Source of the DNA: Nissolia schottii
Lineage: Eukaryota > Streptophyta > Magnoliopsida > Fabales > Fabaceae
Assembly: GCA_003254905.1 (NCBI GenBank)
Contig: QANU01001174.1
Span: forward strand, 458,919-522,918
Direction of reading: 5' to 3'
Length of the DNA stretch: 64,000 bases
Both the position numbers and the translations under genes were made by a program. Below the pieces are notes generated by a model. It searched no databases and was not told the origin of the DNA. It worked only from the letters and a program-made list of their open reading frames with translations. Shown here piece after piece: positions 13,301-24,238 of this stretch (within the stretch, counting starts at the first letter, position 1; the number at the start of each line of letters is the position of its first letter).

Positions 13301-13829
13301 TCTGCGAATTTCAGTGATGGGGAAAATCACCACTAAAGTCGATGTGTTCAGCTATGGCGTGGTGTTGATGGAACTTCTGACTGGACTAATGGCTCTTGAT
13401 GAGAGCCGGCCGGAGGAAAGCCGGTACTTGGCCGAATGGTTCTGGCGAATCAAGTCTAGCAAAGAAAAGCTCATGGCCGCCATTGACCCTGCCCTCGAAC
13501 CTAGCGAAGAGATTTTTGAGAGTATCTACATTGTAGCCGAACTCGCCGGACACTGCACAGCCAGGAAAGCAAGCCACAGGCCTGATATGTCCCACGCAGT
13601 CAACGTGCTGTCAGCATTAGTGGAGAAGTGGCGGCCGGTCGACGAAGAGCTGGACTGCGGTGCAGGCGGAATCGACTGCAGCCAACCGCTTTCGCAGATG
13701 CTGAAGATTTGGAAGGAAGCAGAAGGCAGAGAGTTCAGCTATGCTGCAAGTGTTGAAGACAGTAAAGGGAGTATACCAGCTAGGCCTAATGGTTTTGCAG
13801 AATCTTTCACTTCTGCTGATGCTAGATGA
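10375..13829 (+). CDS. TMK-type LRR receptor-like kinase
   Basis: Plasma-membrane leucine-rich-repeat receptor kinase of the TMK (transmembrane kinase) family, known in Arabidopsis for auxin-linked cell-surface signalling. Exons are 10375-12790 and 13315-13829 (976 codons plus stop); the intron splits the Val codon after PEYA, an in-frame GT..AG join. Residues 1-32 look like a signal peptide. Two LRR blocks are separated by a non-LRR spacer, each block opened by a Cys motif (NDPCG at 63-67 and GNDPCGG near 365), the TMK layout. A Pro/Ser-rich juxtamembrane stretch precedes the membrane segment (about 523-545) and a basic stop-transfer. The kinase has GRGGFG 635-640, Lys656 in IAVK, HRD 755-757 and DFG 775-777, so it should be active. 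The tail ends TSADAR, close to the family ending. About 976 residues is normal. Subtype among TMK1-4 is not assigned. Confidence 0.95.
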
Positions 13830-16387
13830 TTTTTGGAAGGTAACTACACTGCAATTTTCTGGTCTTGTTGCTTTTTTCTTTGAATAAACAATTCGCCATG
13901 TCTCTTTGGCAGATTGAAAGCGTAATATGTTTTTTCTAAGTTGTTACATTTGGTACTTTTACCAAAGAAAAGTTCCAAGGTACTAATGGAGGTATATGAA
14001 GATGTAGATAAAGAGACATTAACTTTTATACAAGAATCAAAATCTATTTCAAAGTTATGAATCTGGGCTAAGTCGGTATTCGTCAATATTCAATAGTACT
14101 ATATTGTTCACTTCCATGATTCCATGTTATACGACATTATTTATTGTGTTGAAATGCTATAGCAATAGCATTGCTATCAAATTAATGTACAACCAAATTC
14201 ATTATACCTAACATCTGATGACACTTCGGTGCTATAGAAATAGTTAAAATTGGTTTGACAAAATATAAGAATGGTAATTGGACAAAATAAAATAACGGTA
14301 CAATTTATTCTTTTAAGAGTCAACAAGCATGTCTCTTTAGTCAAACCAAAAAAAAAAATCTCATTTTGTTTTATAATTTTTTTAATATATTTAGGTCCAT
14401 TTGGATTGACTTAAAAAATATTGCTTTTTTTTTACTAAAATTTTCTCTCTTTTACTTTTTAAATTTATTTTGCATTTGTACAATATTTTTACTAAATATT
14501 ACTTTTATTTTCACATTTTTTTAGAAGTAGAATATTGCAAACTTTTTTTTTAAAAAAAAGTTTTACTTATTTTTTAAGTTGTATTTAAACATTTAATTTT
14601 TTATATAAAAAAGTGAAAAAAAATAAAAAATTAATCGGAACAGGCCTAGTTCTTCAAAATCTAAAACAAGTAGAAACTAATAACATGGAGTAGAATAAAA
14701 AATAAAAAACCACAACAAAATTTGGCAGGTGAGAAGTAAAAGTGCATAACACGTGACCATGAGTATTTCACGTGTACATACACTCTTTATTACTAGTGCA
14801 AGTCTGTGAAGTGTCATTTGTTTACCTTCTTTTGGACCACAACCCTTTAATTTGTTGAAAATTTGAAATTGGTGGAATCAGAGGCAACCCCAGCAAGAGA
14901 GCATAGATAGTGAAAACCATCAATTAAAGTGGCCTTGAATGACATTGTTGAAAGTCATACATTCACCACCAAACTTTCATGATCTTATTAAAGTTTGCCC
15001 CCATCATTATATGATTGAACCTGTAGAGTGGGGGACCTATACATGGGACCTTGAAGTGCATGAGAGTCGGTTTTATAAATTAAACACCTCAAGTTTAGGT
15101 ATGTTATTGTTATTTTGGTTCAATCAATCATTCAGCTAGCTCCTTGGAAAGTCCTTTTGTAGAATGAATACTAGGATTTGCGATTGTGTAGAGAAATTTG
15201 TGCGGTAGTAGGCTCATTGTTTGCTGCTTAAGATATGGAGACCCTTGGTCAATGTGGAAAGGTCGAATAAATTTGGGTTAGGAATTTTTCATTGGACTTT
15301 TGGACCAAATATCAAATGTGGCTTACATTTTGCCCTTAGGGAATCAATCATTTAAAATATACTTTAACATTATCTATTATCTATTAGATATATCAAATGG
15401 ACTTTTTGGTGTCCAAATTTTCTATTTTAAATTTTTTTTCAATTATTTATCCAACAACTTTCAGCCATAAAATGAAACTATCTATCTTCTACAACAATTT
15501 TTTTCAAAAAAAATGTGGCTACGTTGATACAATCCATGTGGTTGACATATTGAAATGTGTAAATTTTCACAATATGAACTTGGGCCTATTATGTCATTTT
15601 GCGGTGAAGAAATGTGGAATGCTTAATTGATTAATGAACCAACATGACACAAAAGTTGGGTCAAATCCAAGTGCTATGGGTCACCAGCGGCACTACTCTT
15701 TCAACTTCATAAGCCCAAGTGTTGTTCTCTAGCGCTAAACTTAAATCATCCAATTCCTTTTTTTTTTTTTTTACAAGAATAGGTATAATTGAACGAGAAA
15801 GACCCCCTTTTTTTCAACTCCAATATTCAATATTTTAGGGCTTGTTCTGATTTTAAGGTTTGTTTTACGATACAATTCAAACAGTTTTGCACACAGCCTT
15901 CAGTAAATTCTTTTAGATAGCGCACCAAGCTTTTTAGAGAAGATTGTCTCTAGTATACAGTAAATTCAATTCAAATCAATTTCTATTTTTAATGATCATT
16001 TCAAACAATTTAATATATTACATGCACAATAATTGATTTGTAATTTAGTCGAAATCCTTATTTATTTAATCATTCTAAACATTGAATTTAAATTATGAAT
16101 CAAATTGATTCAATTAAAAAAACTCAATTTAATTCAATCCAAACCCTACTTCAGGCGTGTGGTTCGCAAAATCTTTTCACATTCTCAACAATGTGATCAT
16201 AGGAATGCAACATTTTCATGTTTGGTTCAAAGTTTTAAATAACACTCTCGAGTAACTTGTATTCCCGAAAATAAAAATTGTCTTATTTTCATTCTCATCT
16301 CCCTCATGGGATTATTAGATTCCCATGGGATTGGAAGGTTTTGATACATAAAAAGACCAAATTACTCTCAAACCTCATACCATAGGT
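13830..16387. other. Intergenic after TMK gene
   Basis: The first 200 bases are probably the 3' untranslated region. The rest is AT-rich with poly(A/T) runs; ACGTG-type boxes occur near 14750-14775. No gene, RNA or clean element is visible. Confidence 0.4.
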
Positions 16388-16858
16388 TAACACCATTCGT
16401 CAATCGACCACCATCGTCCGATGACAAACCACGACTGTTCAGTGACCAACCACCCTTAGTCGGTGACCAACTACCACTGACCGGCAACCAACCATCATCG
16501 GCCGCGATGGATCACCATCAGCTGACGACGAACCAACATCAACTGACGGTGGACTACTATCAACTGACGATGGGCCACCGTTAGCCAGTGACGAACCACC
16601 ACCCAACTGGTGACAGACCACTGCCCAAACAAGTGATGGACCACTGTCGGCGGCGACGGACCACCATCAACGACAACGAATCACAGCCAACAGACCACCT
16701 CTGACGCTTGTCCATTACCAGACCACCGTCGAACCACTGTAGGATTGCGACAAAACACTGTTGAACGGACAACAATAAACCACCATCGGACGACGACGGA
16801 CCACCGTTGGACGGCGATAGACCACCGCCGGACGCCAACGGACCACCGCCTAGATACA
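16388..16858. repeat. 21-bp minisatellite
   Basis: About 22 degenerate copies of a 21-bp unit of the form ACCACCATCGGACGACGACGG. The last three units, before 16858, are the most regular, and earlier ones vary by a few bases. Because 21 is divisible by three, frames stay open on both strands and give spurious repetitive open frames. GC content is far above the surroundings. It abuts the hAT element's target-site duplication. Confidence 0.75.
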
Positions 16859-17636
16859 TTATTTTGTAGGGGTGCACACGGGTCGGGTTGGGGAGGACCC
16901 GCCCGTGTCACAGACCCGACCCGACGTCCGGCAGGCGGGTCGGGTAAAAAACACATTTTTTTAATGGGTACCCGCCAGACCCGCCACCCCCGGGTCGGGT
17001 AGGTTTTGGTGGGTCGGCGGGTGACCCGCCCTCTTTTTTTTTTTTTTTGAAAAAACTGTTTTTAACCACAGTAGCCTACAGGCCACACAGCAGCCCACAG
17101 CCCACAGACCCCCCCCACAGCCCACAGCAGCCCAAATAGAACTTCCCCTTCTTCTCTCACACACACACACACACAGCAGCCCAAATAGAACTTTCCCTTC
17201 TTCTTCTTCTCTCTCTCTCTATCTCTCTCTCTCTCTCACACACACACACAGAGCAAAATTAGGGTTAAATTAGGGAAAGAGGCTGCGGGGTTGCGGGGGG
17301 GTCGCACGGGGTCACAGGGGAGGTGGAGGGGACGGGGCCGGCGGCGTGGTCGGCGGCGGCAGACGCGCACGGCAGCAATGGGGTCGCGGGTGGGGAGTGG
17401 GATGGGTCGGTGGTGGACGAAGAGTCATTCGAAGATGAAAGAGACAGAGTGAAATGCTATATACATGCGGGTCGCGGGTCGGGTCGGGTTTAGGATTTTA
17501 AATCCGAGACTCGACTTGTTTACCTAAGCGGGTTGTTCGGGTCCGACCCGCCAAATCCGACCCGCCTGGGTCGGATTGGGTCTGATTTGACGGATCGGCG
17601 GGTTGGGTACGACTCATGTTCACCCCTATCATTTTG
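16859..17636. mobile_element. Non-autonomous hAT-type element with 8-bp TSD
   Basis: The element proper is 16867-17628 (762 bp). It begins TAGGGGTGCACAC and ends GTTCACCCCTA, so its termini form a short imperfect inverted repeat. It is flanked by TTATTTTG (16859-16866) and TCATTTTG (17629-17636), an 8-bp duplication with one mismatch, the size made by hAT transposases. Both ends carry many GGGTCGGGT/ACCCGACCC words, probably subterminal binding sites. The middle holds (CA)n and (CT)n runs and a GC-rich block (17280-17440). No transposase is encoded, so it needs an enzyme in trans. Confidence 0.8.
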
Positions 17637-18600
17637 TCATGGGTATTTTTGTAAAAGCATATTATAATCTTGGAAATGTAGCTATGAGTTCAATTTGCAA
17701 CCAAACGCTTTCAAAACATATTCCTAAGAAGGCTTTTTTCCAAGAATAGCATTCCTAGAATAGTATTCCCGAGAAAAAAAAAATATTCTGTGAACCACAC
17801 ACTCTTCATGACATTTTCATGTACCCATGTTCGAGCACAGACACCAATACACAAAGACACTCGTTCGACACGCGTGTCACACATGTCCAACCGAGCTATG
17901 TCCAAATGTTTTTTGAGCCAGGTTCGAGTTAAAAATATTTTAAATATTAAATACTTTATAATAATATGGACTCTTAGAAAATTAACAAGTATTGACACAT
18001 GAAAATATCTTGAATGTTCCATATATTTTGAAAAGAATTTGGGAAGTATTAAAAATTAGTAGTTTGATATCAATAAAAGTATTAGGATACTATTGTAAAT
18101 ATTTAATTTTACACCCATATATGTCATGTTCGTGTCCTAAAAAATTTTAAAATTAGCGTGTCAATGTGTCACATTTCGTATATTGTGTATCGTGTCTGTG
18201 TTGGTGCCGGTGTTTCTTAGGTTATGAATAATGACAAAAAAAAAACTTAGAGCAAAAGAGATACAGAAACGAAACCCTGATTCTTATATATACAGTGCAA
18301 TAAATGAAACCCTAAAGCAAAAGAGATATAAATAAACCCTTTTTTTGTTGTATTAAATAATATCCTGTGTATGTGTGTTACAGAACATGATGGATCGAAA
18401 TAATATCAAACATGTTTCTTAGATTCAGATATGGTGTAGTGTTAATACAGGAATACATCATGTCCTACATATAGAACCAACTCAATGATTTCTACTTATT
18501 ATATTTAGAGCTTTCCAAATTCACGGATACACTCATGTCTAAATACAACTCGATGACAACTCATGATGGTGCTTTACAACTCATTCTAACACTATGCATT
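17637..18600. other. Intergenic, no gene seen
   Basis: AT-rich sequence with short open frames lacking any signature. A GGAATnnn...GTTTGGTT-like word near 17690-17740 resembles, inverted, one near 16201-16235 and might be the ends of an older element into which the minisatellite and hAT copy fall. Confidence 0.35.
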
Positions 18601-19495
18601 AGGGGATTCAGGTAGGAACCGCCGTGAGGGTTATGTAAGGGGTTTGGACCTGAAGGAACCACAAGCATTTCCCAACCCAATGACTTTTCACCATATTTAT
18701 TGTTTGATCAACCTTCCATCTTAGCCTTCAAAGTCGTTCCCTTATTCTCCGAAGCATAAATAAGCTGCACAACAAGAAGACACAACTTTATAAATGTACA
18801 ATATGTTAACCCAAAAAAACAAAACCACAGAAAATATTAAAAAAAATGTAAAAAGAAAAAAGAGAAAATGGTAGATAGCTATAATTTTTGGTAGAATTCA
18901 GTCACCAAAACACAAAGTCTATCACACTATTTCATTTCATCCAACAATCATGTTTTTTTTAGTTATGTTTTATCAAAGATTTTAATTATTTTATTTTCGC
19001 ATTACTGAAAATGAAGACAAAGTTCATGTAAATGCATGTTCATGAAAAAAGTCTCTTTGTTACTTGAGGTAAAGAAATAAATGAAACCAAAAAGCCTAAT
19101 TTTTTATTAGTTTGAAGTTTGAGCCACGCAACTACATTATGTGAGTGCTAGAATTCTTAAAAAGGGGTACACACCTTTAGAATCACCTTAAGATCGCTTG
19201 TATATATTAGCACCAACACATCCATTTCCATATAACGTATTATTACATTTTTATTAATTTATTATATTAAATTAGATAATAACAATAATTGAGGTTGCAA
19301 ATGAGTTTTAACTTCACTTAAAACTGTAAATGATTTTAACATTGGTTTTATTTGATGCAAATATGCAGGCAAGAGATTAAATAGAAAAACCTAAAGATGA
19401 TGATGGTGTTACAGCTGACATGTATTTGACTGAAAAGAAAAGGCCGATGGAGTCTCAGTCTCTTTTTGTTGCTAAGATGGATTGAATAAAAAACC
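18600..19495 (-). pseudogene. Decayed CLE peptide precursor gene
   Basis: Broken sister of the CLE gene 2 kb downstream on the same strand. Its last exon (acceptor before 18764) reads ENKGTTLKAKMEG, then a TGA where the intact copy has Ser, then NNKYGEKSLG and the peptide LVVPSGPNPLHN (18630-18665). That peptide matches the CLE dodecapeptide consensus at nearly every position. Around 19165-19215 is a relic of the second exon (GNGCVGAN, then a frame break). Around 19440-19490 is a weak relic of the signal-peptide exon (ATCCATCTT...GCCTTTT). The nonsense codon upstream of the peptide and the damaged exons argue against function. The peptide text itself is undamaged, which suggests recent death. 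Confidence 0.75.
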
Positions 19496-20922
19496 CAGGA
19501 ACCTCACAAAAAGATTTGATTTTTTATATTTTCTATTTTAATAAAAAATTATTTTATAAATAATTATTTAGACTAGCATTATTCTATAAATAAATATTTT
19601 TCAAATTAGAATTGATATAGATAAATTTTAAATTTAATAGGAATTAAATAGAAATTGATATAAATAATAAATAATTAGGAATTGAATAAATAAATATTAA
19701 TAAAAATATATATGATTTCCTAGATAAATGCAACCTATCTATAACCCATTGACATTATAATTTGGCAATTTTTTTTGTCAAAATTATATTTTATATTTTT
19801 AGTAACCGAATGATTCAAAAGCATACAGTATCACCTATGTATAGACCATGATATATTTTGATATAATTTGATACTATCACATGAAGATATACCATGATTC
19901 AAAATTTGTTCTGATAATAAAAACAGATATTTGAAATTATATCTTATATTTTTGGTAACAGAATGATTCAACAACGAATATTATCACCAGACCATAAATT
20001 TTGGTCCTAAAATCATAAATCATTCAACATTCAAAATTATTGGTCCTAAATCATTCAACATTCAACATTCATAAATCACAAATAAATCATAAATTTTGGT
20101 CCTAAATTTTTTCTTAATTAATTCAATACAGACCAGATTACTTATTTTATTTTTCATTTACTAATCATTCAAAATCATAAATTAAGCATGGAAATTAGTC
20201 AGTTTTTTAATATACTAATAAAAAATTATTTAAAAACATAAATTAGTCATAAATCATTCAAAATTTCAAATCTTTCTAAAACATCACAAATTTCGACATC
20301 ACCATCTACACTTTAAAATTCCTTAATAGAGGACATCCTACTCAATTCTATACTATTTTTTAATTTCTTAAATTGAGCATTTCTTAAAGCATACCATCAA
20401 CTAATACTAGTGTACGAAAACTTCCCCTTTATCTTTACAAACCGTAATTATGTTTATGAGATTTATAAATAAAACAAATTTAAAAATAATTTCAATATTT
20501 TGTTATTCCAAACATAACATAATTATCATTTCGTAACTGTGAATACATTAATCAACATAAATAAGAATGGAACAAATTTCGGGATTGAGTTCGGAGTTTT
20601 TGTTAGTAATTATGTTTCCCTCAATTTATCTAGGTTATCAACAAATTCTGAGCTTGCACTTTTCTTTTAAGGATAGAAAGAAAAAGACTAAAAAGTAGTG
20701 AACACCTTTTACTTTGGTAACAAAACACTTAAAGCTAGCAAAGAAAGAGATATTAGGAGAAAAAAAATCCGTAAGTTCATGTTTCATTAAGACACCCTGG
20801 TGAATTCAGTCCACAATATTCGTAAGAGAACTTAATTCAAGCAAGGGAAAGAGAACTCAGACCATATAGAAATGAAAACCTTATTTTTTTGGTGCAAGAC
20901 ATAAAATCCTTTATATATAAGT
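19496..20922. other. Intergenic, no gene seen
   Basis: Very AT-rich. Short repeated phrases around AAATCATAAAT and TTGGTCCTAAA recur at 19980-20110, suggesting local duplication. Nothing coding is supported. Confidence 0.4.
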
Positions 20923-20952
20923 TCAATTATGGGTTGGTGGACCGGGATTGCC

Positions 20953-21336
20953 ATTGCCAACACCATTTCCACCCGAAGGAACCTCATGCCATTGGTGGAC
21001 TGTGATGCCCGTTGCTAGCATTGTTTCCCCCTGAAGGAACTTCATGCAATTCTAGACTTGGTGACTTTTCAAGATAATTATGAATTGGCGGACGATGCCG
21101 GTTGCTAGCATTGTTTCCGCCTGAAGGAACCTCATGCAATTCTAAACTTAGTGACTTTCCATGATAATTATGGATTGGCAGACGATGCCGGTTGCTAGCA
21201 TTGTTTCCGCCTGAATGAACCTCATGTAATTCTAGATTTAGTGACTTTTGACGATAATTATGGATCGGTGGACGATGCCTGTTGCTAGCATTGTTTCCGC
21301 CTGAAGGAACCTCATGCAATTCTAGACTTAGTGACT
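20953..21336 (-). repeat. 90-bp tandem repeat of the CLE-coding unit
   Basis: Four units start 90 bp apart (the same GAACCTCATG-type landmark is at 21031, 21121, 21211 and 21301). A fifth landmark lies only 58 bp beyond, at 20973. Units differ at a few bases each, so the expansion is fairly young. The fifth unit codes HEVPSGGNGVGN (20953-20988) in another frame. Confidence 0.85.
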
Positions 21337-22216
21337 TTTCACCATATTTGTTGATTGATGAACCATGCAGCTTATCCTTCATCATAGTTGTTCCCTTATT
21401 CTTCAAACTAAAATGAACCTGCACAAGTAAGTAGACAATAGAAATGGGAAAAAAAAAGAAGAAGTATTGTTAGAATATCTCTGGCCAAAACAATGTGTCA
21501 CGATTATTGACTTTGGATGAATAACTCTAAGGTAGTATTTTATTTCATCCAACAATTTCATGATTTCTATTAATGAAATTGGTTAAAAAAATTTTTGGAA
21601 AAATGATTTTTAGCACAGCAATTGTCTACACGAATCTATGTGTAATTGAAATAGTTAATTATTATCAACTACCCTTCCATGATTTCTGTAAATAATGGAA
21701 TTCATATTCGATCAAATTATATTTAGTCAATTCACACTGTATTGATGCAGTTGATTTTCACATCAAATAGCACTATAAATATGTGTCTTTTTTCTGACTG
21801 TATAAATGAAAACGAATTTCATGTATATGTTCATAAAAACACTTTGTTAATAAAGAAATGAAAAAGGAAAGGCTGACTTTTAATTAAACATTTAGTGTAT
21901 GCTAGAATACTAAAAGATACTGTTACACACCTTCCTGTGTAGAATCACCTTGAGACCAGGTGCATTAGCACCAATGCATCCATATCCATTTACGGTACTG
22001 CAATCTGAAATTAGCAAACAAATATTTGATTAACTCACTTAAACCATACTCTAGGAGAATAAATTAAACTCTATATTTTAATCCAAGTGTTATAGAGCTT
22101 GCGAGAAAAGAAGAAAAAAAGAAAGATAAAGTCGACGAACCAAAAGGCTCCCTCATCTGAAGCAAACACAAAAACAGCAGCAAAGTGACAAAGGCAAAGA
22201 TGGATTTTGGTGCCAT
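20984..22216 (-). CDS. Secreted precursor with four TDIF-like CLE repeats
   Basis: Predicted secreted peptide-hormone precursor of the CLE family. Exons in order of translation are 22141-22216, 21931-22004 and 20984-21418 (194 codons plus stop); both junctions are GT..AG and keep frame (split Asp codon at junction 1). The ATG at 22216 is chosen over one 30 bases upstream because it sits in ACAATGGC and gives a clean signal peptide (MAPKSIFAFVTLLLFLCLL). Exon 2 encodes a small two-Cys segment ending LKVILHRK. Exon 3 carries HEVPSGGNNASN four times, starting at residues 85, 115, 145 and 175, in a 30-residue (90-bp) period; copy 2 has His for Pro4. The dodecamer differs from TDIF (HEVPSGPNPISN, the CLE41/44 peptide) at positions 7, 9 and 10. 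The sister locus keeps a plain CLE motif, which supports the family call. Receptor and role are unknown; action through a TDIF-type receptor is only an inference. Confidence 0.8.
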
Positions 22217-22279
22217 TGTGCTTATTTTTTGAGAAAAGTGTTGCAAGACAATAATGAATTGGATGTCACAATCCCACCT

Positions 22280-22287
22280 TATTTATA
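22280..22287 (-). promoter_or_regulatory. TATA box of the multi-CLE gene
   Basis: TATAAATA on the minus strand, about 65 bases upstream of the chosen ATG. The spacing would put transcription start near 22250 and a leader of about 35 bases. Confidence 0.6.
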
Positions 22288-24238
22288 GTGACTTGGAATG
22301 AAAATGCAATTCATCTGTAATAGGTTTCGTATTTTAACTGAATTGGAAATTAATTATATTTTAACTGAAAAGGCACAAAAGACTGACGTTACGTTATATG
22401 TGGTAGTGCAGTATCATCAATTCAAATAATGGGAAACCAAAAGTATTTACCTTTTCGAATGGGAAGAGTTTTTCAATGGGTGTATTCGGAATCAAATAAA
22501 ATAAAATCAGAAATAATTTTATTTGAAATGATTTGAATTAAATTAATTTAAATTATAAATTAATTATTATGTTTATAACTAACTACATAAAATGGAAATA
22601 AAATTGATTTAGAAATCAATTTCAATGTTTAGAATTCATTAAAATAAGAGCTGATTGATTTGATTTAGTTTGATTAATTTACATTTTACTCTTATTAAAA
22701 TAGGAATTAAAAGAAATTAAAATAAGTTTTTTAAAAATATTTTTTTTGATTTTTTTGATTTTTTAAAAAATATTTTTTGAATTTTTTAAAATAAAATTAG
22801 AAATAAATTGTTTTTTAAAAAAATTCCAAAAATTATTTTTAGAAAAATATTTTTTGGAAAAAGATTTTGAGGGAAAAAATATTTTTGAAAAGAAATCTTC
22901 TAGAAAGAGGGTAGAATTAAAATTGTATTTTATAATAATAAGATCTAATAAATTTGATTTGATAAAAAAGGTAGAATTTGTAAATTTAATTAGTTGAATA
23001 AGAACAAAATAATCTTTTATGTTAAAATGAATTTAATTCTAAACTATAATTTCTAATGTAAGCAACTTAAATTTTTATGAAATTAAAAAATTAAATCAAT
23101 TTACAAATGAGATCATTTCTCTGGATAAAAATATTGCAGCCAATCAAGAATGGGTCCCACTCCCACAGATCCTTAAACGGTTGAGGGCAAGTGGATGAAA
23201 AGTGATGGCCCATTTAGTGGGGAAGCCCAATGAAGAAATGGGCCAGCTGCAGTATCTCGTTTGGATTTGCCAACAGAGGACCGCGCTTCAAGTGAAAATG
23301 ATCTGCTTTTGAGTTTTGACGGCACAAGTAACTCACGTCTCAGGTGCAGCGGTGAAACCACGTCCTAAATGGAATGCTTAGTGGTTGTATTTTATTTTCA
23401 CCTTTTTAAAATTCAAGAGAATAAAGTGCACACAACATATAGTTTACAAGATTAAATTGCCTTTTACCCTATAATTTATCTTCTAGTTATATATCTTGTC
23501 AAATTAGTAATGTTTAAAAATATTCTTGTTCAAATAATTTATAAAACATTTTCAAGTTATATTTTCAAAGGCATTCATATTAATTGTCAAATTACTATAA
23601 TTTTACTTTAACGTACGTGAAACCTATCGTAGAAAAGAAAATAAAAGTAAAAGGAAACAGTGGATGTGCTGAAAGTAAGGGAGCGAAGTTAGAAAGATAG
23701 TGGATCAGAGATACAATGGGAGAGAGATATATATAAAAGAACAAAAGCAAACATACTTTTTTATCACTAAACATAAACATCATGTTTAGTCTCACACACC
23801 CATAGCTCACATTCACGCTCAAATTCTCATCATTTTAAAATTAAAGAGCCAAATCCTACTACATTTGTCAATGAAATCAAGACAATGAAATGAAGATATA
23901 GTTACCATGCAAAATAGAGATTCAAGACAGGCATTTATAAAATCTAATCAAAGTTATAAAACCAAAGTAAGACTCAACTGTTTTCTTCACAATAAACTCT
24001 TGTGTATCCAAATTCGGACTCCAATCCATATAACCAAATATATATACTCAAGAGAGACAACACTTTACAACATCGAAATTATTAAGAAATATTACAAGAC
24101 ATGCTAATATATTCAATGAATATAAACTGAACTGAAGGTAAATTCAACTTACACATGAAAAAATAACTATATGAAACAAAGAGTTAAAAAAAAAAAAAAT
24201 CTATGCACAACACCAAACCACACACTTTATCACATTAA
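22288..24238. other. Intergenic, no gene seen
   Basis: AT-rich, with dense poly(A/T) at 22730-22900. Around 23150-23360 base composition is more even and open frames exist on the minus strand, but I recognise no domain. Confidence 0.4.

Noticed and set aside
16439..17002. Several overlapping open frames with repeated Asp/His/Arg or Ser/Asp/Gly words
   Set aside because: They come from the 21-bp minisatellite and hAT element, where a period divisible by three keeps many frames open.
16201..17740. An outer transposon with GGAAT...GTTTGGTT inverted ends enclosing the minisatellite and hAT element
   Set aside because: The end similarity is weak and no target duplication was found; noted only as a possibility.
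10375..22216. TMK receptor and CLE peptide as a ligand-receptor gene pair
   Set aside because: TMK proteins are not known CLE receptors and the genes lie 7 kb apart on opposite strands with repeats between; nothing in the sequence links them.
23173..23361. Minus-strand open frame in a patch of more even base composition
   Set aside because: Short, no domain, no signal peptide and no splice partner; chance is sufficient explanation.
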